From contig CAYOCP010000003.1 in assembly GCA_964402505.1 (NCBI GenBank), positions 62,001-126,000 of the forward strand: a DNA stretch of 64,000 nt. Direction: 5' to 3'. The stretch comes from SLRI01 sp964402505. GTDB taxonomy: Bacteria; Pseudomonadota; Alphaproteobacteria; Geminicoccales; Geminicoccaceae. A program made the position numbers and the translations under genes. Positions 52,552 through 61,271 of the stretch are shown in pieces; position 1 is the first letter of the stretch, and each line of letters begins with the position of its first letter. The notes under the pieces are model-generated. The model was not told where the DNA came from, did no database searches, and was given only the letters and a program-made list of their open reading frames with translations.

Positions 52552-52645
52552 CCGGCTGCCAGTGACCGCAGGGCGGTTGACGGGCGGCGGCTAACGCCGT
52601 ACCGGCAGGCGTTCAGCGCATTCGCATATTTTTGAGGAGACTGGC

Positions 52646-53248
52646 ATGGACAAGCCGCTCATGCCGAAGGCCACGGCCGTCTGGCTCATCGACAACACCG
52701 GCCTGACCTTCGACCAGATCGCCGATTTCTGCGGCCTGCATCCGCTCGAGGTGAAGGGCATCGCCGATGGCGAGGTCGGCGCGGGCATTCGGGGCCTCGA
52801 CCCGATCGGCCAGGGCATGGTGACGCGCGCGGAGATCGAGCGGTGCCAGAAGGACCCCAAGCTGCGCCTCAAGATCGCGCGGTCGGTGGCGGCCGACATC
52901 AAGCCGCCCAAGCGGCGCGAGCCTCGCTACACCCCGCTTTCCAAGCGCCAGGACCGGCCGGACGCCATTGCCTGGCTCCTTCGCCACCATCCGGAGCTGG
53001 CGGATCAGCAGATCTGCAAGCTGCTCGGCACCACCAAGAACACGGTCGAGGCGGTGCGCGAGCGCACCCACTGGAAGAGCCAGGAAATCCGCCCGCGCGA
53101 TCCGGTGCTGCTCGGGCTGTGCCAGCAGATCGAGCTCGACGATGCCGTGGCCCGCGCCAAGGCCGACGCCGAGAAGGCGGCGAGCAAGGCAGCCGCGAAG
53201 TCGGCCGGGGCGGGCGAGGCGCCGGTGGAGGCCGGCGAGGCCGAGTAG
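52646..53248 (+). CDS. trcR: Cell-cycle transcriptional regulator TrcR (DUF1013)
   Basis: A 200-aa DNA-binding-like protein of the alphaproteobacterial DUF1013 family, named TrcR for cell-cycle-linked transcription control. It begins DKPLMPKATAVWLIDNTGLTF with an HTH-like segment (FDQIADFCGLHPLEVKGIADGEV) and a second in HPELADQQICKLLGTTKNTVEAVR. The C-terminus is a Lys/Ala-rich disordered tail. GAGGAGA precedes the ATG, and an upstream TTGACG/TACCGG pair 17 nt apart may be its promoter. Found adjacent to the SDR, it appears as a core gene amid accessory DNA. Confidence 0.9.
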   Translation: MDKPLMPKATAVWLIDNTGLTFDQIADFCGLHPLEVKGIADGEVGAGIRGLDPIGQGMVTRAEIERCQKDPKLRLKIARSVAADIKPPKRREPRYTPLSKRQDRPDAIAWLLRHHPELADQQICKLLGTTKNTVEAVRERTHWKSQEIRPRDPVLLGLCQQIELDDAVARAKADAEKAASKAAAKSAGAGEAPVEAGEAE

Positions 53249-53257
53249 GGGAGCGGC

Positions 53258-53803
53258 TCAGCCGCTTTCGACGCTGTCGCAGTCCTCGCCGGTGACCACC
53301 CGCATCCGGGCGGCGCGCCAGTAGCGCGCCGAGAGCAGCCGGCGGTCGCGGTCGATCAGATCGGCGATCTCGCGCAGCCGGCGGGCCACGCCCGAAGGCA
53401 GCGAGCCCGGCCGCACCAGCACCCGAAGCGCCACGTCGTCCAGAAGCTCGTGACGCAGGCCGATCTGCGGCGCCGGCGAGCTGTGCCGGCCGATCTCGCT
53501 GTCGATGGCGATGAAGGGCTGCGGCTCCCGCCGGCCGTAGGTGTCGAGCAGCCGCTCGCGCTTGGGAGCCGGCTCCGGCGCCGCGACGATGCCGGATTGC
53601 AGCCTTTGCCTGAGGTCGCGGCCGAGACTGTTGAAGAGTCCCCTCGCGTGCCGCAGATGCGCCAGCCGGCCGGTCGCCAGCGCCCGGCGGATCGCGTGAT
53701 GCAGCAGACTATCCGGACCGAGCTCGCGAGCCACGACGGGCTGCAGCTCCTCCAGGAAGAGGCCGAGGCCATGCTGCTCGCCGGGATAGCGTTCTTGCGT
53801 CAT
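53258..53803 (-). CDS. Conserved-looking protein of unknown function
   Basis: A 181-aa, Arg/Leu-rich soluble protein I do not recognise. It is helix-dominated, with segments HHAIRRALATGRLAHLRHARGLF and VARRLREIADLIDRDRRLLSARYW. It ends 9 nt after trcR's stop on the opposite strand. The frame is long and consistent in codon use, but an antisense frame is also open here, so coding status is less certain. Confidence 0.55.
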   Translation of the reverse strand: MTQERYPGEQHGLGLFLEELQPVVARELGPDSLLHHAIRRALATGRLAHLRHARGLFNSLGRDLRQRLQSGIVAAPEPAPKRERLLDTYGRREPQPFIAIDSEIGRHSSPAPQIGLRHELLDDVALRVLVRPGSLPSGVARRLREIADLIDRDRRLLSARYWRAARMRVVTGEDCDSVESG

Positions 53804-53994
53804 GAGGCTGCCATTCCAGTCGCTCCCGAGCGGCCCCGGTCGCGATTGGCGACGACCCGGGAGGTGCTCAGACCTTGCTTAGCGGAGTTTAACGTATGCG
53901 ACCGGGCGCTCAATCGTCAAACATGGTTGCCGAACGTCTCATGGGGTGCATTACGGGCGGGTGTTTTCGCGCTTAGGGTTAAATCTGCTGATCT

Positions 53995-55170
53995 TCACCC
54001 GGCGCGCGGCAATCGGCTCTCCACGAGCTTCGCCCAATAGCTCACGCCGAGCGGCAGGGCCTCGTCGTTGAAGTCGTAATGCGCGCTGTGCAGCGGCGGC
54101 GCGTCCGCCCCGGCACCGCTGCCCATCCAGATGTAGCTGCCGGGCACGGCCTCCAGCATGAAGGCGAAGTCCTCGGCGCCCATGACCGGTCGGGGTGCTC
54201 GGTCGACCCGCTCCCCGCCCACCACGAGGGCCGCCGCGTCGGCCCCGAACGCGGCTTCGCGCGCATGATTGACGGTGGGCGGGTAGCCGAGGCGGTAGCC
54301 GATCTCGGCCTCGAGCCCGAAGCTTCGGGCGATGCCGCGGGCCACCTCGTCGATCCGCCGCTCGATCCGCTTTCGGGTCGCGGAGGCGAAGGTCCTGACC
54401 GTGCCGACGAGCTCCGCCGTCTCGGGCACGACGTTGAAGGCCTGGCCCGCCCTGAACCGCGTGACCGAGAGCACGGCATTGTCCAGAGGATCGGTCTCGC
54501 GGCTGACGATGCCCTGCAGGCCCAGGACGATCTGCGCGCCGACGAGGACCGGATCGAGCCCGATATGCGGCATGGCCGCATGGCAGCCCTTGCCCTTGAT
54601 GGTGATGCGGAACTCGTCGGAGGCCGCCATCGCCGGCCCGACGCACATGGCGAACCGGCCGACCGGCAGGGATGGCCAGTTGTGCAGGCCGTAGATCTCC
54701 TCCATCGGGAACCGCTCGAGCAGGCCGTCCTCGAGCATGGCCCGGGCCCCTGCCCGCCCCTCCTCGGCCGGCTGGAAGACGAGATAGACGGTGCCGTCGA
54801 AATGGCGCGTCTCGGCGAGGTATCTCGCGGCGCCGAGCAGCATGGTGGTGTGCCCGTCATGGCCACAGGCGTGCATCCTGCCCGGTCTCGTGGAGGCATG
54901 GGGCAGGCCCGTCGCCTCGTCGATCGGCAGCGCGTCCATGTCGGCCCGGAGCCCGATGCGCCGGTCGCCCGTGCCGTTCCGCACCACGCCGACGACACCG
55001 GTCCGGCCGACCCCCTCGTGCACCTCGTCGACGCCCATCTCCCTGAGCCGCGCCGCGACGAAGGCGGCGGTCTCGACCTCCTCGTAGCCGAGCTCCGGGT
55101 TCTGGTGCAGATGCCGGCGCCACGCGGTCAGCGTCTCGCTGTATTCGGCGATGCGATTGATGATCGGCAT
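53995..55170 (-). CDS. M20-family amidohydrolase (hippurate hydrolase/N-acyl-amino-acid amidohydrolase-like)
   Basis: A cytoplasmic metal-dependent amidohydrolase cleaving N-acyl amino acids, 391 aa from the ATG at 55170 (TGGGAG upstream). Metal and catalytic motifs are GLRADMDALPI (Asp), ACGHDGHTTML (His), FQPAEEGRAGARAML (Glu pair) and the inserted dimerisation domain. A late MGAEDFAFML motif completes the site. It is divergent from and 134 nt away from a Liv-type binding protein gene, suggesting that the transporter delivers its acyl-amino-acid or amino-acid-related substrate. Confidence 0.88.
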   Translation of the reverse strand: MPIINRIAEYSETLTAWRRHLHQNPELGYEEVETAAFVAARLREMGVDEVHEGVGRTGVVGVVRNGTGDRRIGLRADMDALPIDEATGLPHASTRPGRMHACGHDGHTTMLLGAARYLAETRHFDGTVYLVFQPAEEGRAGARAMLEDGLLERFPMEEIYGLHNWPSLPVGRFAMCVGPAMAASDEFRITIKGKGCHAAMPHIGLDPVLVGAQIVLGLQGIVSRETDPLDNAVLSVTRFRAGQAFNVVPETAELVGTVRTFASATRKRIERRIDEVARGIARSFGLEAEIGYRLGYPPTVNHAREAAFGADAAALVVGGERVDRAPRPVMGAEDFAFMLEAVPGSYIWMGSGAGADAPPLHSAHYDFNDEALPLGVSYWAKLVESRLPRAG

Positions 55171-55304
55171 GACGGCTCCCAGTTGCGCTGGTCGGGGCGA
55201 GTTCCTAAGACATAGGCGGAATGTGCGGCGGTGGCGGCGGGCTGGCAAGCCGCGGCGGGCCGGCGCCGGCATGGCTCGGAGAACGGCTCATGGAGGAGTT
55301 CGCA

Positions 55305-56504
55305 ATGGCCAAATCGGTTGGGCGGGTCGCGGCGCTGGCGGCGCTCGGCAGTCTGCTCATGGCGGGCACGGCGCTCGCCGCGGGTGCCAAGATCGGTGCC
55401 TTGATCCCGCTGACGGGCGGGTTGCAGTCCTACGGCGAGGCCTCGCTCGACGGCATGATGCTGGCCATCGACGAGGTGAATGCCGCCGGCGGTGTGCTCG
55501 ACGGACCGGTCGAGGTGATCGTCGGCGACACCCAGACCAAGGCGCAGGCGGCGATCGACGCGGCGAAGAAGATGGTCTCGGTCGACGGCGTCTGCTGCAT
55601 CCTGGGCGCCCTCTCCTCGGGCAACACCATTCCGGTCGCGACCAGCGTCGCCGCGGTCGACAAGGTCCCGCAGATCTCCAACGCCTCGACCGCGCCGGCG
55701 ATCACCACGCTCGAGGACAACGACTTCCTCTTCCGCACCGTGCCCTCCGACGCCTACCAGGGCAAGGTGCTGGCCGACCTCGCCGATGCCGCCGGCATCG
55801 GGAGCGTTGCCGTCCTCTACATCAACAACGACTACGGCGTCGGCCTCGCCGAGAGCTTCGCCGACAACTACAAGGGCAAGATCACCTCGCAGGCGGCGTT
55901 CGAGCCCAACAAGGCCTCCTATCGCGGCGAGCTGCAGGCGGCGACCGCGGGCGATCCAGAGGCGCTCCTGCTCGTCGCCTATCCGGACGACGGCGGTCTC
56001 CTCATCGTCCGACAGTCGCTCGAGGAAGGCTTCTTCGACCGCTTCATCTTCACCGACGGGCTGAAGACGAACCAGCTCGTCGAGGATATCGGCGCGGACT
56101 ACATGGAGGGCGTCTTCGGCACCGCCGCCGGCAGCCAGGACAACGACGCGAGCGCCCGCTTCGCCAAGGCCTACGAGGCCAAGCACGGCGAGATGCCGCC
56201 CTTGCCCTATATCGACAGCGGCTTCGACGCGGCCATGATCATGGCGCTGGCGATCGAGAAGGCCGGCAGCACCGACGGTTCCGCCATCCGCGACGCGCTT
56301 CGGGAGGTCACCAATGCCCCGGGCGAGCCGGTCGGCCCGGGCGACTTCGCCAAGGCCAAGGAGCTGATCGCCGCCGGCACCGACATCGACTACCAGGGAG
56401 CCGCCGGCAACCACGAGTTCGACGAGAACGGCGATGTGGCCGGGGTCTTCGAGCACTGGGCCGTCAAGGACGGCGCCATCGTCACGGTCGAAATGATCGA
56501 GTAG
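55305..56504 (+). CDS. Branched-chain-type amino acid ABC transporter substrate-binding protein
   Basis: Periplasmic receptor of a Liv-type importer, 399 aa. I chose the ATG at 55305 because GGAGGA precedes it by eight nt; it gives a signal peptide (ALAALGSLLMAGTALA then cleavage). The mature protein begins KIGALIPLTGGLQSYGE, the usual LivK-like start, then VGDTQTKAQAAIDAAKKMVS and NASTAPAITT. Its permeases and ATPases (livM-livH-livF-livG) are 2-7 kb away on the other strand, separated by the MerR and VapBC genes. Ligand not inferable; see the adjacent amidohydrolase. Confidence 0.9.
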   Translation: MAKSVGRVAALAALGSLLMAGTALAAGAKIGALIPLTGGLQSYGEASLDGMMLAIDEVNAAGGVLDGPVEVIVGDTQTKAQAAIDAAKKMVSVDGVCCILGALSSGNTIPVATSVAAVDKVPQISNASTAPAITTLEDNDFLFRTVPSDAYQGKVLADLADAAGIGSVAVLYINNDYGVGLAESFADNYKGKITSQAAFEPNKASYRGELQAATAGDPEALLLVAYPDDGGLLIVRQSLEEGFFDRFIFTDGLKTNQLVEDIGADYMEGVFGTAAGSQDNDASARFAKAYEAKHGEMPPLPYIDSGFDAAMIMALAIEKAGSTDGSAIRDALREVTNAPGEPVGPGDFAKAKELIAAGTDIDYQGAAGNHEFDENGDVAGVFEHWAVKDGAIVTVEMIE

Positions 56505-56559
56505 CGCTCCCGGCCGCCCTTCGGATTGCGATCACGGGCGGCGGCCGTCACCACCGCGT

Positions 56560-57003
56560 TCAGCCGGCGAGGCCACCCTCCTCGCCGTGCTCGGTGAGGC
56601 AGAGATCGTGGTCGCCGAGCGATTCGATGACGCGACAATCGGCGATGTGACCGCCCGAGCACTGCGCGATCATCCGCTCCAGCTCCTTCTTCAGGGCCAT
56701 GAGACGGCCGATCCGCTGCTCGACCTCCTCGAGCTGCTCGCGGGCAATCGCATCCGCCGCAGCGCAAGGCTGCTCCGGACGGTCGGCGAGGCTCAGGAGA
56801 TCGCGGATCGCGTCGAGCGGAAAGGCGAGGGCGCGCGCATGCCGGATGAAGCGCAGGCGTTCGACCGTTGCCGGACCGTAAAGGCGCTGATTGCCCGATG
56901 AGCGGACCGGTTCGGGCAGGAGGCCGATCGATTCGTAGTAGCGGACGGTCTGGACCTTGCACGAAGCGGCGGCGGCAATCCGGCCGATGGTCTGTCCGGC
57001 CAC
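56560..57003 (-). CDS. MerR-family heavy-metal regulator (ZntR/PbrR-like)
   Basis: A 147-aa metal-responsive activator starting with a GTG at 57003. The N-terminal winged HTH is TIGRIAAAASCKVQTVRYYESIGLLPEP; the dimerisation coiled coil follows. Metal ligands fall at C80, C115, H119 and C123, almost the ZntR pattern (C79, C114, H119, C124), which points to Zn(II), Cd(II) or Pb(II) rather than Cu(I). It is divergent from a CDF-like transporter and very likely controls it through the promoter at 57016-57046. Confidence 0.93.
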   Translation of the reverse strand: MAGQTIGRIAAAASCKVQTVRYYESIGLLPEPVRSSGNQRLYGPATVERLRFIRHARALAFPLDAIRDLLSLADRPEQPCAAADAIAREQLEEVEQRIGRLMALKKELERMIAQCSGGHIADCRVIESLGDHDLCLTEHGEEGGLAG

Positions 57004-57015
57004 GAGTTTTCTCCC

Positions 57016-57046
57016 TTGCAGCTACAGTCGCTGAAGGTTCCAGAAT
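57016..57046 (+). promoter_or_regulatory. MerR-type overspaced promoter of the metal transporter gene
   Basis: TTGCAG (-35, 57016-57021) and CAGAAT (-10, 57041-57046) are separated by exactly 19 nt, the hallmark of MerR-regulated promoters. The spacer carries a dyad CTACAG-TCG-CTGAAG (57022-57036; five of six positions symmetric), the likely MerR operator. The transporter gene starts 42 nt downstream of the -10. Confidence 0.82.
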
Positions 57047-57087
57047 AGGCGGATCGGCAGGCAACGAGCGACTGGCAGGACGATTCA

Positions 57088-57720
57088 ATGGCCCAAGGCT
57101 GCTGCGGCCACAACGCAAAATTCGACGGCACCTCGCGCGGCTTCCGCACCGCGCTCTGGGTCGTCATCGCCATCAACGGGTTGATGTTCGCCATCGAGAT
57201 GGCCGCCGGTGCCTTCGCCGGCTCGCAGGCGCTCAAGGCCGACGCGCTCGACTTCCTCGGCGACACGCTGACCTACGGCATCAGCCTCTATGTCATCGGC
57301 ATGGCGATCCGCGTCCGGGCGACCGCAGCCCTGCTCAAGGGCCTCAGTCTCGCCGGCATGGGGCTCTGGGTGCTCGGCTCGACCCTCTACCACGTCCTGA
57401 TCCTGGGCGTGCCGAACGCCCCGGTGATGAGCGCCATCGGCCTGCTGGCGCTCGCCGCCAATCTCGCCAGCGTCTTCATCCTGATGCGCTACAAGGACGG
57501 GGATGCCAATGTCCGCTCGGTCTGGCTGTGCAGCCGCAACGACGCCGTCGGCAACATCGCTGTCATGGCCGCCGCGGCCGGCGTCTGGATCACCGGCAGC
57601 GCCTGGCCCGACCTCTTCGTCGCCGGCCTGATGTCAGCGCTCTTCCTCTGGTCGTCGCTGCAGATCATCCGCCAGGCCCTGGCCGAGCGCCAGGAGCCGA
57701 TCGCGGCCGCGGCGGAGTAG
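57088..57720 (+). CDS. Cation diffusion facilitator-type metal transporter, short form
   Basis: An inner-membrane metal exporter, 210 aa with five or six spans; complete CDF proteins run to about 300. The N-terminal Cys-Cys-His (QGCCGHN) could bind metal. The conserved CDF membrane-site Asp pairs appear as DALDFLGD and RNDAVGN. The cytoplasmic C-terminal metal-binding domain is absent, so this belongs to a short CDF/cation-transporter subgroup or is naturally truncated. It is controlled by the divergent MerR protein through a 19-bp-spacer promoter; the metal is probably Zn, Cd or Pb. Confidence 0.88.
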   Translation: MAQGCCGHNAKFDGTSRGFRTALWVVIAINGLMFAIEMAAGAFAGSQALKADALDFLGDTLTYGISLYVIGMAIRVRATAALLKGLSLAGMGLWVLGSTLYHVLILGVPNAPVMSAIGLLALAANLASVFILMRYKDGDANVRSVWLCSRNDAVGNIAVMAAAAGVWITGSAWPDLFVAGLMSALFLWSSLQIIRQALAERQEPIAAAAE

Positions 57721-57724
57721 GGGG

Positions 57725-57747
57725 CGTCGTGCCGGTGCGGCACGACG
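57725..57747. terminator. Hairpin after the metal transporter
   Basis: A perfect 9-bp stem (CGTCGTGCC and GGCACGACG) with a 5-nt loop, starting 5 nt after the transporter stop. There is no following T-run, so it may be a weak terminator or an mRNA 3' stabiliser. Confidence 0.5.
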
Positions 57748-57773
57748 AGGAGCCGAGGGGAGCGACCCGGCAG

Positions 57774-58010
57774 CCACGATCGACACCGCCAGGGGCGCGT
57801 TGGACCCGCCGGTCAACAATGCCGGGCTCGTGCCCTGTGTGGCCGCCGGGCACGGCGCGGTCGGCTTCAGCCAAGCGCTGCGCCCCGAGCCGCGTCCCCA
57901 GCGCGTCAAGGTCGGCATCATCCTCCCCGGCCGCCGTCACCGCCGTGGTCCCCATGCTGAGCCACCCACCACCCGGATCGACGAGCTCACCCTCCGCCCG
58001 ATAACCCAGG
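57774..58010 (+). pseudogene. Decayed fragment of a short-chain dehydrogenase
   Basis: The frame contains TIDTARGALDPPVNNAGLV, the SDR NNAG motif with its lead-in, which is followed too soon by GAVGFSQALRPEPRPQ and VKVGIILPG, segments that in intact SDRs lie about 80 residues later. The Ser/Tyr/Lys active site is therefore deleted. After ILPG the conserved tail continues in another frame (VVPMLSHPP) then returns, indicating a frameshift. There is no start or intact fold. This accounts for the otherwise gene-free 306 nt between the transporter and vapC. Confidence 0.65.
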
Positions 58011-58026
58011 ACGCCCGAGATTCGGC

Positions 58027-58422
58027 TCAGGCGAGGGCCGCGTCGGTCAGCGGGAAGTCGCCGCCTTTGCATAGCAGCTCGACTCCCAGCACGGTCGCGC
58101 AGGCGTAGGCGAAGCAATCGCCCATATTGAGCGCGGCCGGATGCCGCCCCTTGCCGAACCGGGCGAAGGCCGCGATTGCCAAAGCGCCGACGGCGTCGTT
58201 GATGATCGCGTTCTCCGCGTCGGCGGCATCAATGAAGCGTTCGACCGCCATGCGCGCGACCTCGATCGAGCATTGCCGGATCCGCGCCAGCGCCATCGTT
58301 GCTTCCCAGACGGCAATCGGCGAAACGAAAACCCGGCTCGATCTCTCGAGCTTGGCGATCATCAGATCGCCATCAGCCTCTGGAACGAGCATCGCGACAA
58401 TTGCCGACGCATCGACGAACAT
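58027..58422 (-). CDS. vapC: VapC-type PIN-domain ribonuclease toxin
   Basis: A 131-aa toxin with the PIN acids in order: VDASAIVAML (Asp 4), WEATMAL (Glu), and GDCFAYACA (Asp) before the final GGDF. It cleaves RNA in other systems. It starts at an ATG overlapping the vapB stop by 1 nt (TGATG), the typical order antitoxin-toxin. It lies next to the SDR remnant, in the accessory block that separates the Liv binding protein from its permeases. Confidence 0.9.
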   Translation of the reverse strand: MFVDASAIVAMLVPEADGDLMIAKLERSSRVFVSPIAVWEATMALARIRQCSIEVARMAVERFIDAADAENAIINDAVGALAIAAFARFGKGRHPAALNMGDCFAYACATVLGVELLCKGGDFPLTDAALA

Positions 58423-58655
58423 CAGTCGTTGCCGGACAGCTCGTCGAAGAATGCCTTATCCGCCTGTAGGCCGGTGAACGGATGGCGACGATAGTCCTCG
58501 GCCAGCTCGGCGATCCGTTCCTTGAGGGGTCGCCGGTCGCGCGCCAGCTCCTTCTCGACAGCCTCGCGCACGGCCGCGGTCAAACTGATGCCGCGCCGCC
58601 TTGCCAGCTCGCGCACGGCAGCATCGGTTGCCGGGTCCTTGATGTGGAAAGCCAT
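58422..58655 (-). CDS. vapB: VapB-type antitoxin
   Basis: A 77-aa antitoxin from the ATG at 58655. It has a short beta strand and RHH helices (AFHIKDPATDAAVRELARRRGISL then TAAVREAVEKELARD), the PSK/Rv0623-like DNA-binding group, followed by a toxin-binding tail containing RRHPFTGLQADKAFFDEL. It overlaps vapC by 1 nt. It probably represses its own operon. Confidence 0.88.
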   Translation of the reverse strand: MAFHIKDPATDAAVRELARRRGISLTAAVREAVEKELARDRRPLKERIAELAEDYRRHPFTGLQADKAFFDELSGND

Positions 58656-58732
58656 GAGCGCGAGTTCCAGTCTAGACGAAACTGCGGTTGAGTATACACG
58701 CTCCACCGCCGCCAGCGCAATGCGCCGCCGCC

Positions 58733-59680
58733 CTACTTCTCGCGCCAGATCGGCGCCGGCGGTTTTTCCGGGAGCAGGCCCTCGGGGCGGAAGATCAGGA
58801 TCACCTGCAGGAGCACGCCGATCATCAGGACGCGGAGGGCTCCGGCCTGGGTCTGGTACTCGGCGGGAAAGTGGCCGGTCAGGAACTGGGTGCCGGACCA
58901 GACGCCCCAGATCACCACGGCGCCCAGGATGGCACCCTTGTTGTTGCCGCTGCCGCCGGCGATCAGCATCACCCAGACGATGAAGGTGGCGAAGACGGGA
59001 TCGAACGCCTCGGGGCTGATGAAGCCGACGAAATGGGCGTAGACGGCGCCGGAGAGACCCATGACGGCGCAGCCGAGGACGAAGGCCTGCATGCGGTGGA
59101 CGAGGCTGTTCTTGCCCATGGCGCGGGCCGCCGTCTCGTTGTCGCGGATGCCGCGCAGCACGCGCCCCCAGGGTGCACGATGCGCCCGCTCGAGCGCCCA
59201 GTGCACGACGAGGATCAGGCCGACGACCAGGGCCAGCAGCAAAAGCGCGTCCTGCCCCGCGATCAGCCCGTCGAGAGGTCGCGGAACGGCGGTGATGCCG
59301 CGCACGCCGCCGGTGAGCCAAGCCTCGTTCTTGAGCACGAGACGGATGATCTCGGCGATGCCGATCGAGGCGATGGCGAGGTAGTCGGAGCGCAGGTTGA
59401 GCGTGACGATGCCGATGGCGAGCCCGAGCAGCGCCGCCACCGCCATGGCGGCGACGAAGCCCAGGGCCCAGTGCAGGCCGAAGCCGCCGAGATGCCCGGC
59501 CGACGGTCCGGTGGTGACGATGGCGCTCGTGTAGGCGCCGATCGCGAAGAAGGCGGCGACGCCGACATTGAGCATGCCGGCATAGCCCCACTGCACATTG
59601 AGGCCCTGCGCCATGAGCACGTAGACGCCGGCGAGCGTCAGGAAGAAGACGAGGTAGCTCGCGAGACCGACGAGGGTCAT
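58733..59680 (-). CDS. livM: Branched-chain amino acid-type ABC permease LivM
   Basis: One of two inner-membrane permeases of a Liv-type importer, 315 aa with eight to ten spans. The usual segment QGLNVQWGYAGMLNVGVAAFFAIGAYTSA is near residue 30, and the ATPase-contact loop GVRGITAVPRP precedes it by the normal pattern; LRGIRDNETAARAMGKN is the EAA-like coupling helix. It follows livH by one nt and belongs with livF and livG. Its binding protein is probably the gene at 55.3 kb. Confidence 0.92.
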   Translation of the reverse strand: MTLVGLASYLVFFLTLAGVYVLMAQGLNVQWGYAGMLNVGVAAFFAIGAYTSAIVTTGPSAGHLGGFGLHWALGFVAAMAVAALLGLAIGIVTLNLRSDYLAIASIGIAEIIRLVLKNEAWLTGGVRGITAVPRPLDGLIAGQDALLLLALVVGLILVVHWALERAHRAPWGRVLRGIRDNETAARAMGKNSLVHRMQAFVLGCAVMGLSGAVYAHFVGFISPEAFDPVFATFIVWVMLIAGGSGNNKGAILGAVVIWGVWSGTQFLTGHFPAEYQTQAGALRVLMIGVLLQVILIFRPEGLLPEKPPAPIWREK

Positions 59681-59681
59681 C

Positions 59682-60545
59682 TCAGGTGCTCCGTCCGGAG
59701 AAGAGCCCGGTCGGGCGGAAGAGCAGGAGGAGGACCATGATGGCGAACGGCACGACGGGCGAGTACTCGGTCGGCAGCACCAGCGTGCTCAGCTCCATGA
59801 GCACGCCGATGATGTAGCCGCCGGCGATGGCCCCCATGGGCTTGCCGATGCCGCCGAGGATGGCGGCGGCGAAGCAGGCGAGGAGCAAAAACCAGCCCAT
59901 CTCCGGCTGCAGCCGCGTGTCCATGCCGAGAAAGACGCCGGCCAAGGCTGCGAGACCGCCGCCGATGACCCAGGTCCACAGGATCACCCGCTCGGTGTCG
60001 ATGCCGGAGAGCCGGGCCAGCGTCGCATTGTCGGCCATCGCCCGCATCGCCTTGCCGACCCGGGTGCGCTGCAGGAAGAGGTGGAGAGCGATGACGAGGG
60101 CCAAGGTGGCGGCGATGATCATGAGCTGGTCCGGCTTGTAGCGGATGCCCGAGAGGCGTTGCGCCATGACGAGCTTGCTCGAGTAGAGCCAGGTGTCCGG
60201 GCCCCAGATGATCTGGATGGCGGAGCGGATGATCAGCGCGGCACCGAAGGACGAGATCAGGCTGATGATCGGCCGGCTCGCCCGAAAGCGCCGAAACAGC
60301 ACCCGATCGACCACCACCGCGAGCAGGATGGTGGCCGGCACGGCGGCCAGAAGCCCGAGCCAGAACGGCAGGGCGAGCTGCGTGTAGAAGAGAAAGCAGA
60401 CATAGGCGCCGAACGCCATGAGATCGCCATGCGCGAAATTGGCGAAGCCGAGAATGCCGAAGGTCAGCGTCACGCCCACCGCACCGAGCGCGATGATCGA
60501 GCCCAGGAGCGTGCCGTAGAGCAGGAGCTGGAGGATTTCGATCAT
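59682..60545 (-). CDS. livH: Branched-chain amino acid-type ABC permease LivH
   Basis: The second permease, 287 aa. The N-terminal TLLGSIIALGAVGVTLTFGILGFANFAHGDLMAFGAY pattern and the KAMRAMADNATLARLSGID coupling loop are LivH hallmarks. It lies between livF (21 nt upstream) and livM (1 nt downstream), all on the minus strand, so the four genes form one operon transcribed from about 62.1 kb. Substrate could be branched-chain amino acids, amides or urea-like compounds; the sequence does not decide. Confidence 0.93.
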   Translation of the reverse strand: MIEILQLLLYGTLLGSIIALGAVGVTLTFGILGFANFAHGDLMAFGAYVCFLFYTQLALPFWLGLLAAVPATILLAVVVDRVLFRRFRASRPIISLISSFGAALIIRSAIQIIWGPDTWLYSSKLVMAQRLSGIRYKPDQLMIIAATLALVIALHLFLQRTRVGKAMRAMADNATLARLSGIDTERVILWTWVIGGGLAALAGVFLGMDTRLQPEMGWFLLLACFAAAILGGIGKPMGAIAGGYIIGVLMELSTLVLPTEYSPVVPFAIMVLLLLFRPTGLFSGRST

Positions 60546-60566
60546 GCCCGCATCCGTCCCGCCTCC

Positions 60567-61271
60567 TCACCCGCCGAGAAACATGGCGGCCACCGCGGGG
60601 TCGCCGAGCAGCTCCGCGCCGGTGCCCTCGTGGCGGTTCTCGCCCATGGCCAGCACGTAGGCGCGATCGGCGATGCCGAGCGCCTGCCTGGCGTTCTGCT
60701 CGACCATCAAAATGGCGACGCCGGTCCTGTTGATGTCGACCAGGATCTCGAAGATCTGGTTCATGAAGAGCGGCGAGAGCCCGGCCGTAGGCTCGTCGAC
60801 CAGCAGGAGCTTGGGGTCGAGCATCAGCGCCCGGCCCATCGCCACCATCTGCCGCTGGCCGCCCGAGAGGGTGCCGGCCGCCTGCCGCCGCTTCTCGCGC
60901 AGGGGCGGGAAGAGCTCGTAGACGCGCTCCTTCTGCGGGCGGATGTCGTCCTTCCGGAGATAGGCCCCCATGTCGAGATTCTCCTCGACGGTGAGCGTCG
61001 GAAAGACGTTCTCGGTCTGCGGCACGAAGGAGATGCCGGATTCGACGATTCGGTCGGGGCGGCGGCCGGTGAGGTCTCGGCCCTCGAAGACGATCCTGCC
61101 GCCGCGGATCCGGACGAGGCCGAAGACCGCCTTGAGCGCCGTCGACTTGCCGGCACCGTTGGGGCCGACGATCACCACGATCTCGCCCGGCTCGACGGTC
61201 ATCGAGACGCCGTGGAGAATGTCGACGTCGCCATAGCCGCCTCTGAGCGCGGCGACCTCGAGCAGGCTCAA
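60567..61271 (-). CDS. livF: Liv-type ABC transporter ATPase LivF
   Basis: ATP-hydrolysing subunit, 234 aa, usual for LivF. Walker A GPNGAGKSTALK near residue 37, signature LSGGQRQMVAMGRAL and Walker B LLLVDEPTAGLSP are present. It overlaps livG by 4 nt and pairs with it as the two ATPases of the importer. The short length with no C-terminal domain separates it from LivG. Confidence 0.94.
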   Translation of the reverse strand: MSLLEVAALRGGYGDVDILHGVSMTVEPGEIVVIVGPNGAGKSTALKAVFGLVRIRGGRIVFEGRDLTGRRPDRIVESGISFVPQTENVFPTLTVEENLDMGAYLRKDDIRPQKERVYELFPPLREKRRQAAGTLSGGQRQMVAMGRALMLDPKLLLVDEPTAGLSPLFMNQIFEILVDINRTGVAILMVEQNARQALGIADRAYVLAMGENRHEGTGAELLGDPAVAAMFLGG

